Part shown: piece after piece, positions 54,672-63,222 of the stretch
How positions within the stretch are numbered: the first letter of the stretch is position 1
How the letters are laid out: each line of letters begins with the position of its first letter
From: Rhizobiales bacterium SYSU XM002
GTDB taxonomy: Bacteria > Pseudomonadota > Alphaproteobacteria > Rhizobiales > Beijerinckiaceae
Assembly (NCBI GenBank): GCA_009846685.1
Contig: VWVY01000002.1
Span: 186,001-250,000, forward strand
Reading direction: 5' to 3'
Length of the DNA: 64,000 bases
Notes under the pieces: model-generated
What the model was told of the DNA's origin: nothing
What the model saw: the letters and a program-made list of their open reading frames with translations, nothing else
Databases searched by the model: none
Made by a program: the position numbers and the translations under genes

Positions 54672-55481
54672 ATGCCGATGCTTTCCACGGCCGTTCAATC
54701 CGGCTCCATTCTGCTCCGTGAGGGGCTCGAAGCGCTCCTCATCATTTCCGCACTGGCGGTGTTTCTGGAGCGGGCGGGCTTCGCCGCACGCATCCGCACG
54801 CTTTACTGGGGCGGGGGCCTCGCGATCCTCGCGAGCATGATTGCTGCCTATGTCTTCGAGGCGTTCTACGGTGGCGCCCATGACGACCGGCTCGAAGCGG
54901 TGGTGATGCTGCTCGCGGCCGGGCTGATGTTCTACATGTCCGGCTGGCTGTTCCTGAAGCAGGACCCGCGCCGCTGGCAGGGCGAACTCAAGGCTGCGGC
55001 GGACCGTGCACTGGCGCAGGGCACGACCTTTTCCCTCGGGTTGATCGCCTTCATGGCCGTGTTCCGCGAGGGCGGCGAGACCGTGCTGTTCCTTCACGCC
55101 TTGTCGAAATCGACCGGCGGCTGGTCGTTCGGCTTCGTCCTCGGCCTCCTTGTCGCGACGGCGGGGCTCGTGGTTCTCTTCGTGCTGGTGCGGATTTTTG
55201 CGATGCGCCTGCCGCTGCGCCCGCTGTTCCTCGTCACCTCGGCCTTCCTGTTCGTGATGGCGCTGCGGTTCACCGCCGGCGCGATCAAGGAAGCGCAGGA
55301 AATGCAGCTCGTCGGCTTCACGCCGCTGGAGCTGCCGGGTTTCCTCACCGAACTGGGTGTGGCGGAGACGCGCGAGGCGCTGATCGTCCAGATCGCGATC
55401 GCCGGGTTGGCGATCGCCGGCACCGCGCTCGCGCATCTGCGCCAGCGGCGCGCCGCGCTGGTGGCCGCCGCCGCCGAATGA
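54672..55481 (+). CDS. FTR1-family iron permease (EfeU-like)
   Basis: A 269-residue inner-membrane permease for iron with about seven TM segments. The two RExxE metal motifs of the family are REGLE (residue 16 on) and REGGE (about 136), each inside a hydrophobic helix. The length is close to EfeU (276). No EfeO, EfeB or ferroxidase gene is adjacent, so oxidation of Fe2+ must be done elsewhere or not at all. ATG 54672 follows AAGGAA. A possible Irr box precedes it. Confidence 0.9.
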   Translation: MPMLSTAVQSGSILLREGLEALLIISALAVFLERAGFAARIRTLYWGGGLAILASMIAAYVFEAFYGGAHDDRLEAVVMLLAAGLMFYMSGWLFLKQDPRRWQGELKAAADRALAQGTTFSLGLIAFMAVFREGGETVLFLHALSKSTGGWSFGFVLGLLVATAGLVVLFVLVRIFAMRLPLRPLFLVTSAFLFVMALRFTAGAIKEAQEMQLVGFTPLELPGFLTELGVAETREALIVQIAIAGLAIAGTALAHLRQRRAALVAAAAE

Positions 55482-55583
55482 GGGCAGGCAAAAATCCATC
55501 AGCTGTCGATTCCGCGCCGACCCCGCTTGCGTCGGATCGGAGGCCGCATAAGATCAGCGCTTTCCAATCCTGGGGAGCGATCG

Positions 55584-56060
55584 ATGCGGGCGATGCGAGT
55601 CTGTGTGATGGTGATGGCGATGATGACGGGAGGCGCGGCCGTGGCCCGATCCCCCGTGGAATGGATAAACCGGACCACCGGCTCGGCACCCTCGCAGAAC
55701 CTCGTTGTCGGCGGCGACAATGGCGACGGGCATGTACTCCACGTATGCCGCGGCCAGCATCGTGGTGGCTGGCATCCGGGCAAGCTCTTTGCCGACATGT
55801 GCCATTTTGGCTGGGGCGGGAAGGAGATCGTGGTCCGGAAGTATCAGGTTCTGAGGGGCTATGGCGTCTGGCGGCGGCCCTTTGGTGATCTCCACAAGGC
55901 CTACATCGGCGGCGGTTCGGGTGGCGACAAATATCGCATCTGCCGCGCGCCGTATCGCAACGGAGTTCACCCCGGCAAGATTGTCGCCGGGCGGTGCAAC
56001 ATCGGTTGGGGCGGGCAGGAGGCCGTGGTCGACGGCTACGAGGTTCTCTACCCGAACTGA
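55584..56060 (+). CDS. Secreted DM9-repeat protein (DUF3421)
   Basis: A 158-residue exported protein with a signal peptide (MRAMRVCVMVMAMMTGGAAVA). It has two DM9 units: HPGKLFADMCHFGWGGKEI (about 68-86) and HPGKIVAGRCNIGWGGQEA (about 127-145), each ending in a Y-x-VL strand. DM9 (DUF3421) is best known in animals, where some members bind mannose. In bacteria it is uncommon. ATG 55584 follows GGGGAGCG; the open frame upstream to 55527 is not conserved. It may bind sugars at the cell surface (inference). Confidence 0.85.
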   Translation: MRAMRVCVMVMAMMTGGAAVARSPVEWINRTTGSAPSQNLVVGGDNGDGHVLHVCRGQHRGGWHPGKLFADMCHFGWGGKEIVVRKYQVLRGYGVWRRPFGDLHKAYIGGGSGGDKYRICRAPYRNGVHPGKIVAGRCNIGWGGQEAVVDGYEVLYPN

Positions 56061-56066
56061 AACAAA

Positions 56067-56090
56067 AACGCCGGGCAATGCCCGGCGTTT
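56067..56090. terminator. Bidirectional terminator between DM9 gene and sodB
   Basis: AACGCCGGGC and GCCCGGCGTT form a perfect 10-bp stem round AAT. A-rich sequence precedes it and TTT follows, so it can serve both convergent genes. Confidence 0.85.
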
Positions 56091-56111
56091 CGCACTTCAG
56101 ATAGGCGACCT

Positions 56112-56711
56112 TTACTTGATCGCTTCCTCATACATCTTCTCGACGTATTCCCAGTTCACGAGATGGTCGACAAAGGCCTTGAGGTAATCGGGGCGGCGGT
56201 TGCGATAGTCGATGTAGTAGGAGTGCTCCCACACGTCGCAGCCGAGGATCGGGGCGGCGCCGGAAACCAGCGGGCTCTCGCCGTTCGCGGTCTTCATCAC
56301 GACGATCTTGCCGTCCTTCACCGCAAGCCAGTTCCAGCCCGAGCCGAACTGCGTCACGCCGGCCTGGATGAAATCTTCCTTCATCTTCTCGACCGAGCCG
56401 AGATCCTCGATGATCTTCTTCTCGAGCTTTCCGGGAATGGCGCCGCCGCCGTTCGGCTTCATCCAGTTCCAGAAATGGATGTGGTTGTAGTGCTGGCCGG
56501 CGTTGTTGAAGAGCCCGGCATTCTTGCCGAAGGAACCCTTCACGATCTCTTCGAGGCTCTTGCCCTCGAATTCCGAGCCTTTCAGCAGATTGTTGCCGTT
56601 GTTGACATAGGCAAGGTGATGCTTGTCGTGGTGGTATTCCAGCGTCTCCTTCGACATGTAGGGCTGAAGCGCATCATAGGCGTAGGGCAGATCGGGCAGG
56701 GAGAACGACAT
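56112..56711 (-). CDS. sodB: Superoxide dismutase (Fe/Mn type)
   Basis: A 199-residue cytoplasmic Fe/Mn superoxide dismutase. Metal ligands: His in LEYHHDKHHLAYVNN, His in FNNAGQHYNHIHFW, and the Asp/His pair in CDVWEHSYYIDYRNRRPDYL split by the usual loop. The FNNAGQH form suggests the iron or cambialistic type. The conserved protein starts at ATG 56711; the open frame upstream to 56897 is not conserved. It is convergent with the DM9 gene across the shared terminator. Confidence 0.93.
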   Translation of the reverse strand: MSFSLPDLPYAYDALQPYMSKETLEYHHDKHHLAYVNNGNNLLKGSEFEGKSLEEIVKGSFGKNAGLFNNAGQHYNHIHFWNWMKPNGGGAIPGKLEKKIIEDLGSVEKMKEDFIQAGVTQFGSGWNWLAVKDGKIVVMKTANGESPLVSGAAPILGCDVWEHSYYIDYRNRRPDYLKAFVDHLVNWEYVEKMYEEAIK

Positions 56712-56939
56712 TCCGGAAATTCCTCGATGGGTGAATTGTTGGCGGACGGCATGCGCCGCCGCGCCCCTCCTAATTAGGTCGCCGACAGGGTGCTGGCAAT
56801 CGTTTCCGAGGGGGCGACGAGCTTCTGTAACGCGGCCGATTAACCAAGCCTCCCCAAAATCGGTGTTTTTTATGCCGGGTAAGATTATTTTAACCACACC
56901 CGCCGGCTGCCTGCCCGGCCGGCTGCCGAAAGGAACCTG

Positions 56940-57974
56940 ATGATCGCCGGAATTTTCATGCTCGCCGCCATGCTGGTGATCGCCGCGATCGCAAGTCTCT
57001 CCGGCGCCATCATGCTGGTCCCGACCGATCTTGGTTTCGCCTATCTTCAGGCCAGCAGCATCCTGATCGGCGCTGGCGCGATCGTCATGGCCGTGGGCTT
57101 CGCGGCGCGGGCACTGGATCGCCGTTTGGCGAGCCTCGCTTCCAATGGCCGATTGCGCCCCGAAATGGTCGAGAACCTGGCCGAGGCCGCCGAACTCGAA
57201 CCTGTCGAATTATCCAAGCCGCCCGAGGCTCCGGCCTCGTCGACCGTTGTGGCCGGGGCGGCTACGGCGGCCATCGCTGCGGCCGGCGCGACCCTGGCTG
57301 CGACCTCGCTGTTGCGCGATCGGGATGGCGAGGGCCACGCGACCGAAACGCCGCCGATTCCTGCGATTGCTGCGGATCTTCCGGAAAGCGATCCGTTCAA
57401 CGATATTCTCAAAGATGCGGCCGAGATCGTAGCGCCTTCAGGGGCGGACGCGGGCGACATCGACGGTGACAACGCTGCGCCGGTAATGGCGGATAAGACA
57501 GAGGCCTCCTCCGAACCGGAACTTGCAACGCCACAGATCGAGTTGCCGCCCGTCGATCTGCCGCTGCCGATCGATCTCGATGCCATTCGCTTGGCAGTCG
57601 ATGAGGTGATCGTCGAAGCGGCGCCTGCCGATGATGCGCAGGTACACGACATCCAGGCTCGCGACGAGGGTGATCATCCAACACGCAAGCCATCCAAGGA
57701 TGAGCCTTCAGCGGAGGAAATCGTCGATGACACGCCCGCCACGACACATTCATCGACGCCGGGGTTGATCCCTGACGCTGATCTGGCGGCGATTGCTGCG
57801 GACACAGGCCCGCCGCTCTCACCGCTCGAAACGTTGGCGCCGGTCGGCTCCTACGATTCCGGCGGCACGCGGTTCACGATGTATTCGGACGGCTCAGTCG
57901 TCGCGCAAGGACCGGAGGGCGAACGACGGTTCCGCTCGCTGGAGGAATTGCGCCGGCATATCGGCAGTGCGTGA
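56940..57974 (+). CDS. Unknown membrane-anchored protein with acidic linker
   Basis: A 344-residue protein. Two TM segments lie near the N-terminus (residues 1-25 and about 38-58), then a low-complexity Ala/Pro/Asp/Glu region of about 240 residues follows, with another hydrophobic stretch near 100-125. A compact C-terminus (GSYDSGGTRFTMYSDGSVVA, then RFRSLEELRRHI) is the only well-ordered part. This tail is typical of alphaproteobacterial membrane proteins of unknown role. The gene stands alone, convergent with ptrB with a 13-bp gap. Confidence 0.75.
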   Translation: MIAGIFMLAAMLVIAAIASLSGAIMLVPTDLGFAYLQASSILIGAGAIVMAVGFAARALDRRLASLASNGRLRPEMVENLAEAAELEPVELSKPPEAPASSTVVAGAATAAIAAAGATLAATSLLRDRDGEGHATETPPIPAIAADLPESDPFNDILKDAAEIVAPSGADAGDIDGDNAAPVMADKTEASSEPELATPQIELPPVDLPLPIDLDAIRLAVDEVIVEAAPADDAQVHDIQARDEGDHPTRKPSKDEPSAEEIVDDTPATTHSSTPGLIPDADLAAIAADTGPPLSPLETLAPVGSYDSGGTRFTMYSDGSVVAQGPEGERRFRSLEELRRHIGSA

Positions 57975-57987
57975 GCTCGATCTTGCC

Positions 57988-60123
57988 TCAGACGATTTCG
58001 GGCTCATCCCGTTCGATATCGGCCAAGCCGGCAACGACAAGCGCGAAGGCGTAGACCCGCGCCACATCATCGAGTTGCTCGAAGCGCCCCGAGGCACCGC
58101 CATGCCCTGCGCCCATGTTGGTGTGGAGCAGGATCGGCCCGCCACCCGTCATCGTCGCGCGCAGCCGGGCGACGAATTTCGCCGGTTCCCAATAGGTGAC
58201 GCGCGGATCGGTGAGACCGCCGACAACCAGCATCGGCGGGTATTCTTTCGCGGCGATGTTGTCGTAGGGCGAATAGCCGCGCATCGTCTCGAATACCGCC
58301 TTGTCCTCGATCGGGTTGCCCCATTCCACCCATTCCGGCGGCGTGAGCGGCAGCGTTGGATCGAGGATCGTATTCAGGCTGTCAACGAACGGTACCTCGG
58401 CCGCTATGCCGGCGAATTTCTCACCCGCCATGTTGGCCACGGCCCCCATCAGCATCCCGCCTGCTGAAACGCCGTTGGCGACGATCCGTTTTGGCGCGGC
58501 GTAACCCTTCTCGACCAGGAAATCCGCGACGGCGATGAAATCGAGGAAGGTGTTGATCTTCTTCTCACGCTTGCCGTCGCGATACCACTGGTAGCCCTTC
58601 TCCATGCCACCGCGCACGTGGGCAATGGCATAGACGAAACCGCGATCGACGAGAGAAAGACGGTCGGTCTCGAAATCGGCATCCATCGCGTAACCGTAGG
58701 ACCCATAGCCGTAGAGCAGGGCCGGGGCCGTGCCGTCGACCGGCGTGGATTTCAGCCGCAGGATGGTGACCGGCACCATCACGCCGTCGTGGCTCGGCGC
58801 CAGAATCCGCTCGACAACATAGCGGGAGGCATCGTGACCCGAGGGCACCTCCTGCACCTTCAGCACGGTCTCCTCGCCCGTGCGGAGGTTATGGTCGAGC
58901 GTCACATCGGGGTCGATTGGCGAGGAATACGAGAGGCGCAGGATATCGCTCTCGAATTCGAGGCCGATGGTCGCGGCGATATCGCCGATGGCGGCCCGCG
59001 GCGCGAAGTGCTGTTCCTTGCCGGTGGCCCATTCGCGCACGTGAATGCGCGGCCCTTCCTCACCAAGATCGGACCATATCAGCCAGTCCTTGAGGACATT
59101 GACGGTCTGGATCATCCGGCCCTTTGTTTCGGGGACGAGCTCCCGGGCTTTCGAAAGGTCCGTCTCGCCAACAGGCAACGAGACGATCCGGAAGTCTTTC
59201 GCGTCACCCTTGTTGGTGCGGATGATGAGATCGCCGCCGTGGTGGTCGATTTCGTATTCAACGCCCTGTTCGCGCGGAAAGATCGGTACCGGAACTTCGG
59301 CGCTGTCGCCAAGATCGAGCAGGAGGATCTCGCTCGTCTCGTGATCGTGCACCGAAATGAAGCCGTAGCGGTCGTCCTGGGTGATATCGAGGCCAACGAA
59401 CCATCCGGTGTCTGCCTCACGATAGATCTCGACATCTTGAGCCTGCTTCTCGCCGATCCGATGACGCATGACGCGATAGGGGCGTTGCGACTTGTCGAGC
59501 TCGATATAGTAGAAGAAGCGGCTGTCACGGCCCCAGATCAGCTCGCCGTTGGTGCGATGCAGCCGGTCGTGATCCTTGCCGGTTTCAAGGTCCCGCACGC
59601 GCATGACGTAGCTTTCCGAGCCGGTCGTATCCGCCGACCAGACCATCTGGCGATGGTCGGGCGAGGGTTGGGCTGACCCGAGTTCGAAGTAGTCGTGCTC
59701 GCGGGCCTCGCGCGGGCAATCAAGCAGGATCTGCTCGCGTTTGACGCCAACCGGACGTCGGCAGAAGACGGGATACTGCTGCCGTTTGCGGTAACGCTCG
59801 TAGTAGAGAAACGGGCCGTCCTTCATCGGTGGCTCGGATTCGTCCTCGCGCACGCGGCCGCGCATCTCCGCGATCAGCTGCTTCTGGAGGCTCCGTGTGG
59901 GGCGGAATGCCTCCGAGGCGTAGCTGTTCTCCTGACGGAGATAATGGCCGATCTCCTTCGGCACGGTTGCCGGGTCCTCGATCACCTGCTGCCAGTTCCG
60001 GGCGCGCAACCAGGCGAATTCGTCGCGCAGGATCACACCATGCACCTTGCGGGATCTGGGTTTGGCCGGCGCCTCGGGCGGCATTCTCGTGAGATGGGAA
60101 AACGGGCGATCGTTCTTCGGCAT
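57988..60123 (-). CDS. ptrB: Oligopeptidase B (S9A serine peptidase)
   Basis: A cytoplasmic prolyl-oligopeptidase-family enzyme that cuts short peptides after Arg or Lys. The 711-residue protein has an N-terminal beta-propeller (about 80-420) and a C-terminal hydrolase domain. The catalytic Ser is in NGVSAGGMLMGA and the Asp in GGLTDPRVTYWEP. The His lies in NMGAGHGGASGR. FETDRLSLVDRGFVYAIAHV and RGGMEKGYQWY precede the site as in OpdB. There is no signal peptide. ATG 60123 starts it. Confidence 0.93.
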   Translation of the reverse strand: MPKNDRPFSHLTRMPPEAPAKPRSRKVHGVILRDEFAWLRARNWQQVIEDPATVPKEIGHYLRQENSYASEAFRPTRSLQKQLIAEMRGRVREDESEPPMKDGPFLYYERYRKRQQYPVFCRRPVGVKREQILLDCPREAREHDYFELGSAQPSPDHRQMVWSADTTGSESYVMRVRDLETGKDHDRLHRTNGELIWGRDSRFFYYIELDKSQRPYRVMRHRIGEKQAQDVEIYREADTGWFVGLDITQDDRYGFISVHDHETSEILLLDLGDSAEVPVPIFPREQGVEYEIDHHGGDLIIRTNKGDAKDFRIVSLPVGETDLSKARELVPETKGRMIQTVNVLKDWLIWSDLGEEGPRIHVREWATGKEQHFAPRAAIGDIAATIGLEFESDILRLSYSSPIDPDVTLDHNLRTGEETVLKVQEVPSGHDASRYVVERILAPSHDGVMVPVTILRLKSTPVDGTAPALLYGYGSYGYAMDADFETDRLSLVDRGFVYAIAHVRGGMEKGYQWYRDGKREKKINTFLDFIAVADFLVEKGYAAPKRIVANGVSAGGMLMGAVANMAGEKFAGIAAEVPFVDSLNTILDPTLPLTPPEWVEWGNPIEDKAVFETMRGYSPYDNIAAKEYPPMLVVGGLTDPRVTYWEPAKFVARLRATMTGGGPILLHTNMGAGHGGASGRFEQLDDVARVYAFALVVAGLADIERDEPEIV

Positions 60124-60489
60124 CGGGAACCTTCCGGATCGGGAGACTTCCTAGCCAATATCGCGGCCGCGTTGAATTGCCGAGTTTTTTTCGGCGGAGA
60201 ATTGGTGCGCCACCGTCGCGGCTTTCAACTAAATCGATGCGGCACCAAAACTGGAATCCAGTCGATTGACTGTGTGGTATTGTTCTATAGTTGCAGAAAA
60301 GAATTGCCATTTCAGGAAAAATTGTTGGTTATGGGATGCATGAGTGAATCGGTGTCGTGCCTTTGTCGGCACGGAGCCAATGCACTTTGCAAAATGACTG
60401 TCGATTGCTTTGGTGGGTAATAAACAGGCGGGTATTGTCTCGTCGGTGATCTGGGGGAGCCCGGAGCTCTGCAATAAGAAGGAAAAAAG
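60124..60489. other. Intergenic region upstream of the MucR-family gene
   Basis: This 366-bp stretch holds no credible gene. It is AT-richer than its flanks, especially 60229-60340, which suits MucR self-regulation. An inverted repeat CGTGCC-TTTGTC-GGCACG lies at 60356-60373, 117 bp before mucR. It must carry promoters for mucR and, leftward, for ptrB. Confidence 0.6.
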
Positions 60490-60906
60490 ATGTCTACGAG
60501 TGTTGAACAGGGAGATCTGATCGAACTGGCCGCGGAAATTGTTTCGGCCTACGTCAGCAATAATTCGGTTCCCGCGGCGGATTTGCCCGCCCTCATCAAT
60601 GAAGTCTACACCGCGTTGACGCGGGTGGGGACGCCGGTTGCGGAAGTGATCAGCGAGCCGCTGAAACCGGCTGTTTCGGTCAAGAAGTCTGTCCACAACG
60701 ACTACATCATCTGTCTCGAGGACGGGAAGAAGTTCAAGTCGCTGAAGCGGCATCTCCGGACGCAGTATCAGATGTCGCCGGAGCAATACCGCGAGAAATG
60801 GGGGCTCCCGGCCGATTATCCGATGGTCGCCCCGAACTATGCGGCCGCCCGCTCCCGTCTCGCGAAGGAAATGGGCCTCGGCCAGCAGCGTCGCCGCTCT
60901 CGCTGA
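60490..60906 (+). CDS. mucR: MucR/Ros-family transcriptional regulator
   Basis: A 138-residue regulator of the MucR/Ros zinc-finger group, which binds AT-rich DNA and, in rhizobia, controls exopolysaccharide and motility genes. The domain spans about 70-128 with [21 protein letters not shown] and [16 protein letters not shown]. The second cysteine is Asp (CLED), as in MucR. The second histidine position is Gln-Tyr (HLRTQY), so two of four Ros zinc ligands are missing. ATG 60490 follows AAGGAAAAAAG. It may act on the capsule locus in this window (inference). Confidence 0.9.
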   Translation: MSTSVEQGDLIELAAEIVSAYVSNNSVPAADLPALINEVYTALTRVGTPVAEVISEPLKPAVSVKKSVHNDYIICLEDGKKFKSLKRHLRTQYQMSPEQYREKWGLPADYPMVAPNYAAARSRLAKEMGLGQQRRRSR

Positions 60907-60930
60907 GCTGGCTCACGATCCGCAACAGAA

Positions 60931-60953
60931 GGCGCCGAAAGGCGCCTTTTTTG
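60931..60953 (+). terminator. Intrinsic terminator after mucR
   Basis: GGCGCC-GAAA-GGCGCC followed by six T. It lies 25 bp after the stop codon. Confidence 0.9.
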
Positions 60954-61152
60954 TTTGCAAATAATCGCATTTTATTAGAATAATCCGGGGATTATTTTAG
61001 AATTGTATCGTTAATTTTTGTAGATATTTTGCTAAAATGCAAATAACGGGGAATTTTTTATTATTAATTTGGATTTAATTCGTTTGATTATTGAACAATA
61101 ACGACGAAGAAAATAATAAATATTCATTCTTGTTGGCGCCGGAGAACGCGAA
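60954..61152. other. AT-rich island
   Basis: About 200 bp of strongly AT-rich DNA in a GC-rich chromosome, with no gene. It contains AATAATCC-GG-GGATTATT (60979-60996), a perfect 8-bp inverted repeat, and several TA/TTA steps. It lies between mucR and the DnaA-like gene and probably holds that gene's promoter. AT-rich sites of this kind are the known target type of MucR. Confidence 0.7.
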
Positions 61153-61584
61153 TTGCTGCATGTGAGTTGTTGGTGGACCCAGAATGATCCGCATTTATTG
61201 TCATCCGGGCGAAAGAAGGCGTTCGGAAGGTGTGTGATTTCCGGCCCGAGGGTCGATCTCCGGAAAGTGCTTTCCGAACGTGCGGTCGAGGCCAGTGCGG
61301 CCGCCTGGAAGAATGTGCCGCCGTGCGCTCTTCGACAGGCAACACGCTGCACCGCGCCCGTCGCCAGAGCCCGGCAGATCGCAATGTACTTCGCGCACAT
61401 CGTGTTCGCGGCGAACCTGACACGGGCAGGGGGTATATTCGGCCGGGACCGGACCACGGCGCGCCATGCCTGCTCTCAGATGGAGGACCTCCGCGACGAT
61501 CCACGTGTGGACAGGGCTTTCGATGCGATGGAACTGGCCCTGAAGTCCTGGGTCGGTGCGTTCTCGGACGAGGCCTCGATATGA
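61153..61584 (+). CDS. DnaA domain IV-like helix-turn-helix protein
   Basis: A 143-residue protein whose C-terminal half resembles only DnaA domain IV, the DnaA-box binding part: ARQIAMYFAHIVFAANLTRA then GGIFGRDRTTARHACSQMEDL (about 75-115). The AAA+ ATPase domain of DnaA is absent. The N-terminal 70 residues are basic and not recognised. The start is TTG 61153 with GGAGA eight bases upstream; GTG 61162 is possible. Its stop overlaps the next ATG (ATGA), so it is translated with the DUF6456 gene. It should bind DNA, and the target is unknown. Confidence 0.75.
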   Translation: MLHVSCWWTQNDPHLLSSGRKKAFGRCVISGPRVDLRKVLSERAVEASAAAWKNVPPCALRQATRCTAPVARARQIAMYFAHIVFAANLTRAGGIFGRDRTTARHACSQMEDLRDDPRVDRAFDAMELALKSWVGAFSDEASI

Positions 61585-62441
61585 AGAAGGGTGCCGACCG
61601 TCGGAAGGGAATGTCCACACGGGATGTCGCAGCGGAATTCCAGGCAATCGGCCGACGCATTCTCTCTCGGCTGGCCGAGCCGGGCGTCCGAGGTGAGCGG
61701 CGCGGCGAACAACTGGTCCTGATGAAAGGCGATCAAGGCATCAGTCTCGCTTCGGGCTTCCCCAGCGGGGCACTGGCGCCGCTGATCGAGGCTGGCGCGG
61801 TTCGCTGCGCGGTCATGAAAGGGCGGACCGTCTTCGTCATCACGGATGCCGGACGGGCGCGGCTTGAGCGGGAGGCGGCGGAGACCGAGCCGTTCGCTGC
61901 CCAACACCGGGAACTGGTCGAACGCGTGGTCGAGACCGAGGGCTCGAAGGAAACGATCCGCATCAACATTGCGGATGATGTGCTCGAAACTTTCCGGCGA
62001 CGGCGAATCCTGCGTTGGCTGGTGGGCGAAGCGGAACTCGAGGCGGGCGGGCGTCTTCAGCGCGATTTCGTTCTGGCCCAGACCGCGCCGCAGGTTACGG
62101 CGAACTGGTCGCGTCTTGTCGTAGACGGCGCGGGCTATCGGGCCGGCTTGTCGAAAAGCGAAGTCGCGATGGAAGCGGAAACGCGGGTCGACCGGGCGTT
62201 GCGGGCCGTCGGTCCGGATTTCTCGGGCATCCTCGTCGATGCGCTGGCCTTCTCAAAAGGCATCGAGACCATCGAGCAGGAATACGCATTGCCGGCCCGT
62301 TCCGGAAAAGTCCTGCTGGCTTTCGCCCTGCGGGGTCTTGCGCGGCACTACGGTCTTTCGGGCGAGGTGCGGGGGGGCAATACCCGTGTGATCCGCCATT
62401 GGGGAGCGGAGAACTACCGCCCTGACCTGCGGGTCGGCTGA
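61581..62441 (+). CDS. DUF6456 protein
   Basis: A 286-residue soluble protein. Its DUF6456 core spans about 145-270: GEAELEAGGRLQRDFVLAQ, a run with VTANWSRLV, ETRVDRALRAVGPDFSGILV and GIETIEQEYALPARSGKVLL, ending ARHYGL. The first 110 residues look like a winged-helix with ALAPLIEAGAVRC and FVITDAGRARLERE. The family is common in Hyphomicrobiales and has no known role. It overlaps the DnaA-IV-like gene by ATGA and so probably acts with it. The frame opens to 61230, but the real start is ATG 61581. Confidence 0.82.
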   Translation: MKKGADRRKGMSTRDVAAEFQAIGRRILSRLAEPGVRGERRGEQLVLMKGDQGISLASGFPSGALAPLIEAGAVRCAVMKGRTVFVITDAGRARLEREAAETEPFAAQHRELVERVVETEGSKETIRINIADDVLETFRRRRILRWLVGEAELEAGGRLQRDFVLAQTAPQVTANWSRLVVDGAGYRAGLSKSEVAMEAETRVDRALRAVGPDFSGILVDALAFSKGIETIEQEYALPARSGKVLLAFALRGLARHYGLSGEVRGGNTRVIRHWGAENYRPDLRVG

Positions 62442-62445
62442 ACCG

Positions 62446-62856
62446 TCAGCCAGCCTCGGCCTTGATGCGGGCGACCATGGAGGCAAGCCCGTTGGAACGC
62501 TGCTGGGTCAGATGGCTGCTGAGGCCGATCTCGTCGAAAAACGCCTTGGCGTCGATGGCGCGGATTTCGGCCGGGCTCCTTCCGTCGAACAGGGCGATTA
62601 CCAGCGCGACGAGGCCCTTGACGATCAGCGCGTCACTGTCACCACGAATGGAAAGCGTGCCGTCCACGGGGTTGCGTGCCATCAGCAGCCAAACTTGGCT
62701 CGCGCAGCCCTGAACCTTGTTGGCGTCGCTGTACGCTTCCGGCGGCATAGGGGCCATCCCCCTGCCGAGATCGATCAGATAGCGATACCGGTCATCCCAG
62801 TCGTCGAGGAACGCGAGATCGTCGCGGATGGTCTGAAGCGCGGAATCGGAACCCAT
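62446..62856 (-). CDS. sufE: SufE-family Fe-S cluster assembly protein
   Basis: SufE takes sulfur from the cysteine desulfurase SufS for Fe-S cluster building. The 136-residue protein carries the conserved Cys in NKVQGCASQVWLL (near residue 51), with DDRYRYLIDLG at the start and EIGLSSHLTQQRSNGL near the end. ATG 62856 is used; a GTG just upstream at 62859 is less likely. The suf operon itself is not here. It is convergent with the DUF6456 gene, four bases apart. Confidence 0.92.
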   Translation of the reverse strand: MGSDSALQTIRDDLAFLDDWDDRYRYLIDLGRGMAPMPPEAYSDANKVQGCASQVWLLMARNPVDGTLSIRGDSDALIVKGLVALVIALFDGRSPAEIRAIDAKAFFDEIGLSSHLTQQRSNGLASMVARIKAEAG

Positions 62857-62925
62857 CACAGCCTCTGCTCGGCGACACGACCGCCGCCTATGCCGGAGGT
62901 TGAGTGGGCGCCAGGGCCGTCGACG

Positions 62926-63222
62926 TCAAGCCTTTTTCGCAAAACTCGCGGGGCGGCGCGGCGGCAGCGGGTAAAGCCCGGCAGCAACGGGCTCGCTCTC
63001 CGCCGTGGTGATCGAATCCTTCGGCGCGGCGGGTGGCAGCAGGCCACTGGCCTTTCCGGCGAGGGCGCTGCAGGTCGCGACATTGTCGAGGCAGAGAGAC
63101 ACGGCGGCCTTCGGTACCTCGCGCTGGATGTCCTCTGCGAGGCGTGCTCCGTCCCGCGCGGAATTCTCGCTTCCGTGGACACAATAGAGCGCGAACAGCG
63201 CGACGGCGATCCGGGTGATCAT
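62926..63222 (-). CDS. Small exported DUF5330-like protein
   Basis: A 98-residue protein with an N-terminal hydrophobic segment (MITRIAVALFALYCV). AVSLCLDNVATCSALAGKA has the paired Cys seen in DUF5330 proteins of Hyphomicrobiales, followed by a Pro-rich tail. The start is ATG 63222; TTG 63237 extends it without support. It lies 69 bp before sufE on the same strand. Family assignment is tentative and function is unknown. Confidence 0.55.
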   Translation of the reverse strand: MITRIAVALFALYCVHGSENSARDGARLAEDIQREVPKAAVSLCLDNVATCSALAGKASGLLPPAAPKDSITTAESEPVAAGLYPLPPRRPASFAKKA

